Assembly: GCA_020725425.1 (NCBI GenBank)
Contig: DYFA01000024.1
Span: forward strand, 1 to 35,262
Reading direction: 5' to 3'
DNA length: 35,262 bases
Source: Aneurinibacillus sp.
Lineage (GTDB): Bacteria; Bacillota; UBA5301; DYFA01
A program made the position numbers and the translations under genes. Positions 8,963-17,827 of this stretch are shown in pieces. The notes under the pieces are model-generated. The model saw nothing but the letters and a program-made list of their open reading frames with translations. It was not told the origin of the DNA and did no database searches. Every line of letters begins with the position of its first letter. Position 1 is the first letter of the stretch.

Positions 8963-10390
8963 CTATGACTGCTCAGGCTCGAGTGCGCGTTGACCTCCGG
9001 TCGGTCCGGACTTCCAGTTCTGTCCACCGCTATTGGACGCCGCCTTGACCAATTCGCCGCCGGCTCTTCCTCTCAGGCCCGAGGCTGCGTCTGGCCTTAG
9101 AACGACCCAGAGGGTCTGAAAGATAATCCGCAGGTCAAGCAGGAGCGACCAGTTCCGGATGTAGTACAGGTCGTACCGAAGCTTGTCAGCGGCTTCGGTG
9201 CTGTAGTTCCCTCTCACCTGCGCCAACCCGGTGATACCTGGCTTGACCTTGAACCGATAGACGTAGGCCGGGATGGCCTGCATAAACCGCTCCACGAACT
9301 CCGGCCGTTCGGGTCGCGGACCCACGAAGCTCATCTCACCCTTGAGGACGTTCAAAACCTGGGGGACCTCGTCCAACCGGGTGGCGCGCAGGAAACGCCC
9401 GACCGGTGTGATACGCGGGTCGTTCTCGGACGCGAGGATTGCACCCGTCCGTCTCTCGGCACCGTCGACCATCGTCCGGAACTTGTAGATGTAGAACCGG
9501 CGCCCATCCCGGCCCACCCGCTCCTGGCGGTAGAAGACCGGGCCCGGCGAGGTCAGCTTGATGGCGAGGGCGATGAAGGGCGTCACCACGACGGCGCCCG
9601 CCGCCAAGATGGCAGCCAGAAGCAGGTCCTCGGCCCGCTTTGCCAGGCGCTGCCCGGGGGAGAGGCTGAGACCTTCGATGTAGAACAGCGGTTGGTCCCC
9701 CAAATGCGTCTTGACTGCGCCCTGCAGCATGATGTCGTACGTGTTCGGCACAAGGTAGATCGTCTTGTCGTGGGCGAGGCACCAGGACATGATCTTCCCT
9801 TGACGCTCCGAAGGGTCGGCCGCGGCGAAATACACCGCGTCTGCCTGCGCCAAGTCGTCCTCCGCCTCTTCAAAATCGTCGTCGCCCTTGTATGCGCCAA
9901 CCAACCTGACCGGCCCGCCGTAGTTCTCCTTGACCCGGTCCAGGATGGTGGAAACGTCGGCTTCGCCGACCACGACCAGCTTCAACGCCCCGCCGGTCTT
10001 GACCTGGATCGCCTGCCGGAGCGACCGCCACGATAGAAGAACTACGACCTGAATCACCGCGGCGAGCAGGAACACGGTGCGGGGGATGGCAAAGTCTCGC
10101 AGCCAATAAGTCAGAGCCATGTTTCCCGCGTTCGCTAGAGTGACCGCCAGGATGACGGTGGTCAGACAGTCGCGCAGCCTTTGCCAGCCGTAGAGATACG
10201 GTTCATACGCCCAAAAGACGCCCATGGTGAGCAGAGTGCTGTACGGCAAGACGTGCAGGAACGGCGAAAGGTTCTGTGGTGGGACCCGGTGCGGAAACCG
10301 CAGCCAAAAGGCGATGAAGTAGCCCAGCTCAAACAGCGCCACATCGGCCAGGAAGCCTAATGCAACCCACTGCCGCCGACCGGACTGCAC
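8963..10390 (-). CDS. Undecaprenyl-phosphate sugar-1-phosphate transferase (WbaP/WcaJ type)
   Basis: This 475-residue polytopic enzyme transfers a hexose-1-phosphate from a UDP-sugar to undecaprenyl phosphate, the first step of repeat-unit assembly. Four N-terminal membrane helices (about 1-115) lead into a CoA-binding-like Rossmann domain (VVVGEAD). After another hydrophobic segment comes the catalytic bacterial sugar-transferase domain: SPGPVFYRQERVGRDG, YKFRTM, LDEVPQVLNVLKGEMS, FVGPRPERPEF and KPGITGLAQV. The start is a GTG three bases after the phosphatase stop, with AGGAGG eight bases ahead. A 40-residue low-complexity tail follows the catalytic domain. The first sugar (glucose, galactose or another) cannot be decided. 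Confidence 0.9.
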   Translation of the reverse strand: MQSGRRQWVALGFLADVALFELGYFIAFWLRFPHRVPPQNLSPFLHVLPYSTLLTMGVFWAYEPYLYGWQRLRDCLTTVILAVTLANAGNMALTYWLRDFAIPRTVFLLAAVIQVVVLLSWRSLRQAIQVKTGGALKLVVVGEADVSTILDRVKENYGGPVRLVGAYKGDDDFEEAEDDLAQADAVYFAAADPSERQGKIMSWCLAHDKTIYLVPNTYDIMLQGAVKTHLGDQPLFYIEGLSLSPGQRLAKRAEDLLLAAILAAGAVVVTPFIALAIKLTSPGPVFYRQERVGRDGRRFYIYKFRTMVDGAERRTGAILASENDPRITPVGRFLRATRLDEVPQVLNVLKGEMSFVGPRPERPEFVERFMQAIPAYVYRFKVKPGITGLAQVRGNYSTEAADKLRYDLYYIRNWSLLLDLRIIFQTLWVVLRPDAASGLRGRAGGELVKAASNSGGQNWKSGPTGGQRALEPEQS

Positions 10391-10393
10391 CCC

Positions 10394-11185
10394 TCATGCC
10401 TCCTTGCGCGCGCCAACGCTCCGGCGCTCTGGTTCGATGAGGACCCCTTGGACCACGGCCGCCGGTGCATCGCACAGCAGCCGCTGCGCCGTCCGTCTAT
10501 CCGTGACCCTCGCCAGGGCCTGCCTGGCCGCCCGGAACTCCGGGGGCCGCCGGGCGGAATGGGCATCGCTCGCCACCAGATGGCCCAGGCCGCTCTGAAG
10601 GAGGCTTGAGGCAAAGTCGGCGACGCGGCTCCCCCAACGCCCGGCCAGGCTTGAGGCGTCGAGTTGCAGGAGGACGCCTTGTCGCACCAGGTCCGACGGC
10701 AACTCGGCGTCAGCCCTGATCTGGTCGTTCAGCTCCGGATGGGCGAGAATCGGGCGGTAGCCGGAGCGCTGCAGTCGCTCAAGCGCCTCAAAGCCCCAGA
10801 AGGGTACTTCCCGGCGGGGGAATTCCACCAGGACGTACCGGCTGTCACCCAGAGTCGGAAGACGCCCCTGCTCGGCTAACTGGACTACTTCCGGCGAGAG
10901 GTAGTTTTCGGCCCCGCCGATCACTTCGATCTCGAGCGCGGCGGCCGCGGCGGCCTGTCTCAGCTCAGCCAGCTTGTCCTCCATCCTCGCCGGGTCGTAG
11001 GGCCAGAAGAAGCCTGGCGCCACGTGGGGGGTGGCCACCACTGTCCCGACCCCGTCCCTCTCCAGGAGCTTCAGGAGTTCCACGGCTTCCTCCAGCCGCC
11101 CGGGGCCGTCGTCCAGCCCGGGCAGAACGTGCGCATGCAGGTCGATTATTTGGTCCTTTCTATGTACCATGGCCGCCGTGGACAT
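10394..11185 (-). CDS. cpsB: Tyrosine-protein phosphatase of the PHP family (CpsB/YwqE)
   Basis: This 263-residue metal-dependent phosphatase has the PHP-fold metal ligands in order: DLHAHVLPGLDDGP (about 15-28), ATPH, ENYLSPEV, LAHPE and SDAHS. This is the CpsB/YwqE pattern seen in Gram-positive capsule operons, where the enzyme dephosphorylates the C-terminal tyrosines of the CpsD kinase. The kinase gene is immediately upstream (133-base gap). The start at 11185 has only a weak GGA ahead of it; an ATG five codons later is possible. Together with CpsC and CpsD it forms the phosphorylation cycle that controls polymer length. Confidence 0.9.
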   Translation of the reverse strand: MSTAAMVHRKDQIIDLHAHVLPGLDDGPGRLEEAVELLKLLERDGVGTVVATPHVAPGFFWPYDPARMEDKLAELRQAAAAAALEIEVIGGAENYLSPEVVQLAEQGRLPTLGDSRYVLVEFPRREVPFWGFEALERLQRSGYRPILAHPELNDQIRADAELPSDLVRQGVLLQLDASSLAGRWGSRVADFASSLLQSGLGHLVASDAHSARRPPEFRAARQALARVTDRRTAQRLLCDAPAAVVQGVLIEPERRSVGARKEA

Positions 11186-11318
11186 CCTCGTTTCCAGTCC
11201 ATCATAAATCAGGGCCGCGACACACCTTGTCAGTCAGCCGTCTTGGTCGGAGCCGCTCCCTCCCTCTTCTGGTCAGATGGAAACTTCGCCACCTGAGCGG
11301 GCAAACCCTTCCCGGGAC

Positions 11319-12065
11319 TCAGGCCTCCCCGGCCGCGCCTTCCCGGTCGGCGTAGTAATGGTAATAGTGCTGGTAGGTGTGGTCCCGCGGCGCCACCTGG
11401 TTGAGGACCACGCCGATCACCCGGGCGTCGGCCGCCTCCAGCGCCTGCTTGCCGCGGCGGATGGCCTCGCGGGGTGTCCTGCCCGCCCGAACCACCAGGA
11501 TCGTCCCGTCGGCTTTCGGGGCAAGGAGCGCCGCGTCGGTGACGGGCAGGAGCGGTGGCGTGTCCACGATGACGAAGTCGCATTGCGTGCGCAGTGCGTC
11601 GAGAAGCGAGACCATCGCCTCGCTCTCCAGGAGTTCGGCCGGGTTCGGCGGTATGGGGCCGCTCGGCAGGAGCTTGAGCCCCTCGATACCCGTCTCCTTC
11701 AGCGCCTCTTCGAGCGACATGGACCCCATCAGGACGTTGGTGAGCCCCACCCGGCCGCTCAGGTCAAAGATCCTCGCCTGCACCGGCTTGCGCAGGTCGG
11801 CGTCGACCAAAACGCCGCGGGCGCCGCTCGACAGCGCCATGACCGAGGCCAGGTTCGCCGCCACGCTGGACTTGCCCTCGCCCGGAACCGTGCTCGTCAC
11901 CTCGATCACCTTGAGGGGCGCCTTTATCCCCGCAAACTGGATGTTGGTCCGGAGGCTCCGGAACGCCTCCACCACCGGGGAGTTCGAGCCCAGGCTCCGG
12001 ATGAGCAGCTTCCGGGCGTTCGCCTCGTCCTCGTCGGCGGTCGGTCTACGCCACCAGACGTTCAT
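11319..12065 (-). CDS. cpsD: BY-kinase: tyrosine autokinase CpsD
   Basis: This 248-residue bacterial tyrosine kinase has a Walker A motif STVPGEGKSS (about 58-67), Walker A' VLVDADLRKP (about 85-94) and Walker B FVIVDTPPL (about 164-172). Its C-terminus carries a tyrosine cluster (HTYQHYYHYYADREG), the usual autophosphorylation site. There are no membrane helices, so it works with the separate membrane adaptor CpsC, as in Gram-positive systems and unlike the fused proteobacterial Wzc. Its ATG overlaps the CpsC stop as ATGA. Substrates of CpsB and CpsD can include UDP-glucose dehydrogenase in other bacteria, and ugd lies in this same operon. Confidence 0.93.
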   Translation of the reverse strand: MNVWWRRPTADEDEANARKLLIRSLGSNSPVVEAFRSLRTNIQFAGIKAPLKVIEVTSTVPGEGKSSVAANLASVMALSSGARGVLVDADLRKPVQARIFDLSGRVGLTNVLMGSMSLEEALKETGIEGLKLLPSGPIPPNPAELLESEAMVSLLDALRTQCDFVIVDTPPLLPVTDAALLAPKADGTILVVRAGRTPREAIRRGKQALEAADARVIGVVLNQVAPRDHTYQHYYHYYADREGAAGEA

Positions 12066-13474
12066 GCCCTGCCCCCCCTGGTCATCTGTTTCAGGTGAAC
12101 CGGCTGGTACGACGGGATCTGCCCCAGCACCGGCAGACCGAGGACCTCCTCCAGCTCCTCCGGGGTCCGGATCGTCGTGTCGAGGTACTCGAGGAGGAAG
12201 GCCAGCCCCACCCCGGTAAAGAGGCTGAGGAAAGCGGCGATGGCCACGTTGAGCGCCTTGCGCGGCCGGACCGGCTCGGCGGGGGTCACCGCCTCGTCGA
12301 CGATCCGCACGTTGCCGCTCTTCATCGCCTCGGTGATGCGCAGCTCCTCGTACTTCTGTTTGAGCATCAGATAGGTCTGTTCGCTCACCTTGGCGTTCCG
12401 GGTGAGGCTGACGAGCTGCAGCTCCTTGTCCGGCAACTGGGTGAAGAGCTTTTCCTCCTCGGCGACGAGCCGCTCAAGGGTCTCCCGGCGCACGTCGAGC
12501 GCCAGCCGCTCCACCTCGAGCTGCGTGGCCTTGAGCAGCAGCTCCTGGTACACCGGGTTGGCCGTCTCGGTCTCCGAGGCCACGATGCGCTCCGCCGCCT
12601 GCCGCATCTGGCCCTTGACTTCCTCGACCTGCGAGCGGAGCGCCACCACCGCGGGGTGCTTGTCCGTGTACTTCTCGCGCGCCCCGGACAATTCCACTTC
12701 GAGGCTCGAGAGCTGTCCCTTCAGTTGCTGGACGAGCGGGTTGGCGGCGATGGTCGTCGCCGAGACGACTCTCTGCTGCTCTCTGCCCAACTGGCGGTTG
12801 ATCTGGGCCAGTCTGGTTCCGGCCTCGTTCAGGGCCACGGCGGTCTCGGCCCTCATCACTTCCAGCTTGGCCACCCTGTCCAGGACGGCCTTGACCTCTT
12901 CCGCCGGGGCGAAGACCTTGTTCTCCTTCTTATACCGCCGCAGCGCCTCCTCGGCCTCGGCCAGCTCCCGGCTCACGATCCGGATCTGCTCGCCGACGAA
13001 GGCCCGGGCCCCCCGGGCGGCCGTGGTGTCCTCCCGCTGGTTCTGGGCGATGAACTCCTGGACCAGGTCGTTCGCCACGTCCCGGGCCACCTCCGGCATG
13101 GGAGATTCGACCGAGATGCGGATCACGTTCGTGCCGACGACCGGCTGGATCGTGATCGCTCTCCGCAAGGCTTCCATCTCCGGCGAGTCGATGGACGGGA
13201 CCAGGTTGTGGCGGCGGGCGACCGCATATTGCAGCGTCTTGCTCTTCAGCACCTCCACAAAGTCGGCCACCTGCGTCTTGCCCATCCCGCCCAGGGCCTC
13301 CAGGAACGGGTTGGCCAGGGACTTTTCATCCTTGATGAGGATGGTGGTGGTCGCCTGGTAGATGGGGGTCAGGAGGAACGAGGCGACCAGGCTGGCGGCC
13401 ACCGCGCTCAAAAGTAAGCTGAGGATCATCCAGCGATGTTTGGCGATGACCGCCAGGTACTGCCTGAGTTCCAT
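12062..13474 (-). CDS. cpsC: Chain-length regulator / kinase adaptor (Wzz/CpsC family)
   Basis: This 470-residue protein has the polysaccharide co-polymerase layout: a membrane helix near the N-terminus (about 15-37), a long helical external domain (about 165-375) with strong coiled-coil character, and a second membrane helix (about 405-428) preceded by the proline-rich TPAEPVRPRKA. The cytoplasmic tail (TIRTPEELEEVLGLPVLG) is of the type that activates the partner kinase. At 470 residues it is longer than the roughly 230-residue streptococcal CpsC and closer to Wzz/GNVR proteins with a full coiled-coil domain. An ideal GGGAGG precedes the ATG. It controls polymer length with CpsD and the Wzy-like protein. 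Confidence 0.92.
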   Translation of the reverse strand: MELRQYLAVIAKHRWMILSLLLSAVAASLVASFLLTPIYQATTTILIKDEKSLANPFLEALGGMGKTQVADFVEVLKSKTLQYAVARRHNLVPSIDSPEMEALRRAITIQPVVGTNVIRISVESPMPEVARDVANDLVQEFIAQNQREDTTAARGARAFVGEQIRIVSRELAEAEEALRRYKKENKVFAPAEEVKAVLDRVAKLEVMRAETAVALNEAGTRLAQINRQLGREQQRVVSATTIAANPLVQQLKGQLSSLEVELSGAREKYTDKHPAVVALRSQVEEVKGQMRQAAERIVASETETANPVYQELLLKATQLEVERLALDVRRETLERLVAEEEKLFTQLPDKELQLVSLTRNAKVSEQTYLMLKQKYEELRITEAMKSGNVRIVDEAVTPAEPVRPRKALNVAIAAFLSLFTGVGLAFLLEYLDTTIRTPEELEEVLGLPVLGQIPSYQPVHLKQMTRGGRA

Positions 13475-13487
13475 CGACGCCTCCCGC

Positions 13488-14375
13488 TTATTCGAACAGA
13501 TCCTTGAGCAGGTTGAGACCGGTGAGGAAAGCGATCACCTTCGCCCAGTCGATCCGTTTCGTCTCGGGAACGAAGATCACGTCGCCGGGCTTCAAAAGGG
13601 GGCTCTCCTTGACGCTCCCCTCGAACAGCAGGTTGTCCCGCCCCATCACCACCGCTTCGGGGCTGTCGGTCCGGCCGCCGCGATAAATCCGGACTCCCTC
13701 CAGCGCCGCCCGCTCCGTCGGCCCGCCGGCTGCCCCGAGGGCGTCGAGCAGGCGGGTGTCTTCCGCAATGGCGTACGATCCGGGGTTTTTCACCTGCCCC
13801 AGCACCGTCACCCGGTGCACCATCCTCGCCACGATGAGCTGGTCGCCGTCGGCCACTTCGGCGTTGTTGGCCTGGTCTCCCCGGAGGAACAGGCCCTCCA
13901 GGTCGAGCAGGCGCGGCCCTTCGGACTGGGAGACGAGGCTCACCCTGGTCGGGTCGGCGTCCGGACCCAGCCCCCCGGCGGCCGCCAGGGCATCTGCGAC
14001 TCGCGCCCCCGGGCGGAGGCGATAGAGGCCGGGGTTTTTCACCTGGCCCGCCACCTGAACCGCCAGAGTGCGGAACTGCTTTACCGCCACAGTCACTACG
14101 GGGTTTTGGACGTACTCCGAAAGCTTCCTGGTGAGGAGTTCCGCCACCTGGAGGGGTGTCTGGCCGGCCACGACGAGCTCCCCCACCAGGGGGAAGCTGA
14201 GCTTGCCGTCAGGGCGCACCTCGACCACCTGCGTCAGGTCCTCGTGCCCCCAAACGGTCACCTGAATGACGTCACCGGCGCCCAGAAGATAAGTCCCGGA
14301 CTGTTGGGCCGCCGCCCCCTGCGGCAGCGTTCCCAGCAAGGCCAGGACGAGCACGAGCAACCCCACCCGCTTCAC
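13488..14375 (-). CDS. Polysaccharide export protein (Wza-like, SLBB domains)
   Basis: This 295-residue secreted protein begins with a signal peptide (hydrophobic to about residue 22, then an AAAQQ cut region). It then has the Poly_export domain (YLLGAGDVIQVTVWGHEDL ending at a VRPDGKLSFPLVGEL strand) and two SLBB repeats, each starting like VQVAGQVKNPGLYRL and VTVLGQVKNPGSYAI. No lipobox cysteine is visible. The start is a GTG with GAGGAG ahead. In diderm bacteria this family forms the outer-membrane export channel. Here the segment before the C-terminus is short and ends KVIAFLTGLNLLKDLFE, a possible amphipathic helix. It heads the polysaccharide operon. Confidence 0.88.
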   Translation of the reverse strand: MKRVGLLVLVLALLGTLPQGAAAQQSGTYLLGAGDVIQVTVWGHEDLTQVVEVRPDGKLSFPLVGELVVAGQTPLQVAELLTRKLSEYVQNPVVTVAVKQFRTLAVQVAGQVKNPGLYRLRPGARVADALAAAGGLGPDADPTRVSLVSQSEGPRLLDLEGLFLRGDQANNAEVADGDQLIVARMVHRVTVLGQVKNPGSYAIAEDTRLLDALGAAGGPTERAALEGVRIYRGGRTDSPEAVVMGRDNLLFEGSVKESPLLKPGDVIFVPETKRIDWAKVIAFLTGLNLLKDLFE

Positions 14376-14422
14376 GCTTCACTCTCCTCTGCCCAAACAG
14401 CCGTACCTGAGAAGACCATGTG

Positions 14423-14452
14423 TAATTCGATTTTCCTGAAGAGGATTCCTGC
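14423..14452 (-). promoter_or_regulatory. Bipartite CAGGAA ... CGAATTA element before the polysaccharide operon
   Basis: The 76-base gap between the aminotransferase stop and the export-protein start holds, on the minus strand, CAGGAA directly after the stop codon, a second CAGGAA nine bases further on, and then CGAATTA. The first CAGGA and CGAAT are 17 bases apart, which would suit a promoter. No convincing sigma-A promoter is seen in this gap. The assignment is tentative. Confidence 0.25.
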
Positions 14453-15792
14453 TACAGCCTCTCCACCTCTGCCAGCACCTCGTCCAGGTCGGTGACCAGC
14501 CGGTCCACGTCGTCCCGGTCGATCACGAGCGGCGGCTGGAAGGCCAGGACGTTGCGGGAGAAGCCGTTCTTCCCGATGAGGATTCCCCGGTCCTTCAGCC
14601 GCTCGAGCACCGCGTCGGTCGCCTCGGGCGCCGGTTCCCTGGCCGGGTTGTCCTTGTCCTTCACCAGCTCCACGCCCTGCATCAGGCCGATCCCCCGGAC
14701 GTCGCCGGTCAGGCGGTGGCGGGAGGCGACCTGCTCCAGCCGTTCCCGCAGGTAGGGGCCGAGGCGGGCGGCGTTGCCCACGAGGTCGTACTTCTCGAGC
14801 ACGTCCAGCGTGGCGAGGGCGGTCGTAGCGGTGACCGGGTTGCCGCCCAGGGTCGAGGCGCCGGGCCGGGTGTAGGCCATGGCGACCTCCTCGGTGGCGA
14901 TCACCGCCCCCACCGGCTGCCCGTTGGCCAGCGCCTTGGCCATCGTCATGATGTCCGGCTGAACCCCCCAGTGCTCGATGGCGAACCACCTGCCGGTCCG
15001 CCCGAAGCCGGTCTGGACCTCGTCGATGATGAGCAGGATGCCGAACTTGTCGAGGATCTCCCGCACCCGGGGGAAGTACTCCGGCGGCGGGGTGATGATG
15101 CCCCCGTTGCCCTGGATCGGCTCGGCGATGAGCGCCGCCACCTGGCCGGAGGTGGAGGTCCGGATGACGTTCTCGACCTCCCGGGCGCAAGCCACATCGC
15201 AGTTGGGATAGGTCTTGCCGAACGCGCAGCGGTAGCAGTAGGCCGACGGCACGAAGGTGATCCCGCCCACCGGGGTCGGGTCGGTCCGCCAGAAGGCCAT
15301 GCCGGTCAGGGACATCGTGAGCTGGGTCCGCCCATGGAGGCCGTTGCGCAGGGAGAGGAACTCCGACTTGCCGGTGGCGAGCTTCGACAGGAGCACCGCC
15401 GTCTCGTTGGCCTCTGTCCCCGAGGAGCAGAAGAAGCTGCGCTTGAGGTTCCCGGGGGTGAGCTGGGCCAGCCGCTCCGCCAGGTCCATCATGGGCTGGG
15501 TGAGGTAGACGGTGGTGGTGTGCTGAAGCGTCCGGGCCTGTTCGCAGAGGGCCTCCACGATCTCCGGGTGGCAGTGGCCGCAGTTGACCACCGACACCCC
15601 GGCAAAGAAGTCCAGGTACTCGCGGCCGTCGGAGTCGTAGAGGTGCTTCCCGGCCCCCCGGACGATCTGCGGCGGGTTCTGGTAGAAGTGGTAGACGCAG
15701 GGGATGAGGTACTCCTTCTTCTTGGCCAGGAGTCTCTCCGGGCCCAGGTAGGCCTTTTCTCCCGGCGAGGTTCCGGCCTTGTCCACGGCCAT
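14452..15792 (-). CDS. Class III PLP-dependent aminotransferase (AGXT2/GabT-like)
   Basis: This 446-residue fold-type I aminotransferase has the PLP-binding lysine at about Lys286 in MTMAKALANGQPVGAV. Its cofactor aspartate is in IDEVQTGFGRTG (about 256-267), and SSGTEANE and AEPIQGNGG are also present. The N-terminal HFYQNPPQIVRGAGKHLYD and GHCHPEIV resemble alanine-glyoxylate aminotransferase 2 and related omega-aminotransferases. A CYRC-x8-C-x3-C cysteine group (about 186-202) is a mark of a prokaryotic subfamily. The natural substrates (a beta- or omega-amino acid with pyruvate or glyoxylate) cannot be fixed. The ATG has AGGGGG ahead. It starts 20 bases after the U32 gene and is likely in one operon with it. 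Confidence 0.87.
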   Translation of the reverse strand: MAVDKAGTSPGEKAYLGPERLLAKKKEYLIPCVYHFYQNPPQIVRGAGKHLYDSDGREYLDFFAGVSVVNCGHCHPEIVEALCEQARTLQHTTTVYLTQPMMDLAERLAQLTPGNLKRSFFCSSGTEANETAVLLSKLATGKSEFLSLRNGLHGRTQLTMSLTGMAFWRTDPTPVGGITFVPSAYCYRCAFGKTYPNCDVACAREVENVIRTSTSGQVAALIAEPIQGNGGIITPPPEYFPRVREILDKFGILLIIDEVQTGFGRTGRWFAIEHWGVQPDIMTMAKALANGQPVGAVIATEEVAMAYTRPGASTLGGNPVTATTALATLDVLEKYDLVGNAARLGPYLRERLEQVASRHRLTGDVRGIGLMQGVELVKDKDNPAREPAPEATDAVLERLKDRGILIGKNGFSRNVLAFQPPLVIDRDDVDRLVTDLDEVLAEVERL

Positions 15793-15812
15793 CAGCTATT
15801 CCCCCTTCGGTA

Positions 15813-17822
15813 TCAGCCGGCCGCGCCCCGCCGATAGGCCCCGAGCCCCAGCGGGCGGGGCGAGGCGGCCAAGAGGCTCTCCCACTCCCCGGCGGACAGG
15901 CGGCAGCCCTGTGGGTCCGCTATGGCCCGGTCGAGGTGGCGGCGGTACAGCTCCACCAGCCGGGCAAGCGTGGAGTCGTCGTAGAGCTGGCCCTCGATCC
16001 GCAGTCCGGAGAACCCGGCCCGGACGAAGTCGCCGAGGTACGGCAGGACACACAGGTCGTTGGCCAGGTAGAGGTGGTTCCGGCAGTGCTGGTCCACCCG
16101 GAGCGGCCGGCGTTGCCCCAGGTTGTCGAGCAGGGCGAGCCGCCGGTCCCGGCAGTAGCCGGGGCAGGGCTGCTGCGCCGTCTGGTCGCCCAGCAAGGCG
16201 GCGGGGAGGCAGTGCTCCATGACCATCGCGGGCAGCGGGCCGTGGACCACCACTTCGAGCGGCAGAGGCGACTCGCCGGCCAGCTCGGCCAGGTGGCCGA
16301 AGGAGGCCTCCAGTTGCCCGGTGACCAGGACGACTCCCCGTTTGGCGAGGAGGGCGGCTGAAGCGGAATTCATGACGTTGAACCCGTAGTCGGCCAGGAG
16401 CGGCAGACCGGTCGCCCGGGCCAGGCGGAGGACGCCGAGATTGGCCGCCATGATCCCGGCGGCGCCAGTCGCCGGAAGCCCGGCCAGGAACGCCTGGAGG
16501 TCCACCAGTTCCCGCCGCATGGTGATCCGGGGGGTGGCCACGACCACCGGCACGCCGCCGGCAGCCTCCACCGCCTGTTGTACCGCCGCCAGGGTCCAGG
16601 CGGTCGCCTGAGGGTGAACCTCCTCGCCGCCCACGTAAATCAGGTCCGCTCCCCGCTCGGCGGCCGCTTTCACTCCGGCCAGGGTGCCGACTCTCACGGC
16701 CAGATGGGGCCGGCCCGGCCGTCCCAGGGGCAACGGGCCGTCCGGGAGAGGGCGGACCCGCGGCGCCGGCGCCTCAACGCCGGCGAAGGGCGAGGTCTCC
16801 AGGTCGGAGACCGTCAAGGCCGGCTCCCGCGCCGCGGTGGAGAAGAACGCCGGCTCCCGCTCGCCGGAGTAGCCGATCCCCCCCCTCCCGGGGTGGGACA
16901 GGGCGTAACAAGTCGAAAGGTCGCGTATCCGGTTGGCCCACCGCTCGCGCCAGAGCTCCGGGTCCAGCCGGTACCCGCCCGGATCGGCCAGGTAGGCGTC
17001 GATCGCCCGCCGGTACGCCGCCACCAGCGGGCCCAGGTACTCCCCGGGCCGCATCCGGCCTTCGATCTTGAAAGAGTAGATCCCCGCCTGGATGAGTTCG
17101 GGGAGGTGGCCGAGCAGACACATGTCCTTGAGCGCCAGAAGATACCGGCCGGCTACCGGCGGGGAGGCCTCCAGCTCCTCGCCCGACTCCTCGTCGACCA
17201 GGCGGTACTCCCAGCGGCACGGCTTCATGCAGCGCCCGCGGTTGGAACTCTCCCCGAAGAGCAGGCCGCTGGCGTAGCACTGACCGGACTGGGCCAGGCA
17301 CATGTCCCCGTGGACGAAGTACTCCAGCTCCATCCCGGTTTCCGCCCCGAGGCGCGCCGCCTCGGCCAGCGAGACCTCCCGCCCCAGCACCACCCGGGAG
17401 AGGCCGAGCTCCGCCAGGGCCTCGATCATGGGAGCGTTGTGGGCGTTCATCATGACGCTGGCGTGGAGCGGAAGGGCGATCCCTTCCCGCCGCAAGAGGG
17501 CGATGACGCCCAGGTCCTGGACGATGAGGGCGTCCGGGCCGAGGGTGGTCAGAAAGCGCGCCCACTCCAGGACGTCGGCCAGTTCGCGGTCCCGCTGGAG
17601 GTTGTTCAGGGTGACATACACCCGGACCCCCCGGGCGTGGGCGTACTCGATCGCCCCGGCCAGCGCCTCCCCGTCGAAGTTCAGGTCGGCGCGGAACATG
17701 CGCATGTTGTACTTCTTGCCCCCGAGGTAGACGGCGTCCGCCCCGGCCTCCACCACCGCCTCGAGGGCCTCGCGGTTGCCGGCGGGGGCCAGGAGTTCCA
17801 CCGGTGGAGAGGTTGTGTTCAA
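15813..17822 (-). CDS. U32 peptidase-family protein, long form
   Basis: The 669-residue protein begins ELLAPAGNREALEAVVEAGADAVYLGG (cut here for reading: LLAPAGN, then GADAVYLGG), the standard U32 opening. The U32 signature EYFVHGDMC-x6-C is at about 168-182, and cysteines at about 198 and 202 follow (CMKPC). A second barrel-like half (about 380-640) repeats the theme with VVVHGPLPAMVMEHC and ends in a CPGYC / HCRNHLYL cysteine set. Well-studied members (TrhP, RlhA, UbiU/UbiV) are Fe-S proteins acting in RNA or quinone hydroxylation, so 'peptidase' may be a misnomer here. The start is a TTG with GAGGGG ten bases ahead, 5 bases after the upstream stop. Confidence 0.85.
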   Translation of the reverse strand: MNTTSPPVELLAPAGNREALEAVVEAGADAVYLGGKKYNMRMFRADLNFDGEALAGAIEYAHARGVRVYVTLNNLQRDRELADVLEWARFLTTLGPDALIVQDLGVIALLRREGIALPLHASVMMNAHNAPMIEALAELGLSRVVLGREVSLAEAARLGAETGMELEYFVHGDMCLAQSGQCYASGLLFGESSNRGRCMKPCRWEYRLVDEESGEELEASPPVAGRYLLALKDMCLLGHLPELIQAGIYSFKIEGRMRPGEYLGPLVAAYRRAIDAYLADPGGYRLDPELWRERWANRIRDLSTCYALSHPGRGGIGYSGEREPAFFSTAAREPALTVSDLETSPFAGVEAPAPRVRPLPDGPLPLGRPGRPHLAVRVGTLAGVKAAAERGADLIYVGGEEVHPQATAWTLAAVQQAVEAAGGVPVVVATPRITMRRELVDLQAFLAGLPATGAAGIMAANLGVLRLARATGLPLLADYGFNVMNSASAALLAKRGVVLVTGQLEASFGHLAELAGESPLPLEVVVHGPLPAMVMEHCLPAALLGDQTAQQPCPGYCRDRRLALLDNLGQRRPLRVDQHCRNHLYLANDLCVLPYLGDFVRAGFSGLRIEGQLYDDSTLARLVELYRRHLDRAIADPQGCRLSAGEWESLLAASPRPLGLGAYRRGAAG

Positions 17823-17827
17823 GACCG

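Noticed and set aside
15813-17822. Calling the U32 protein a secreted collagenase
   Set aside because: No signal peptide is present, and studied members with this cysteine pattern act on RNA or quinones inside the cell.
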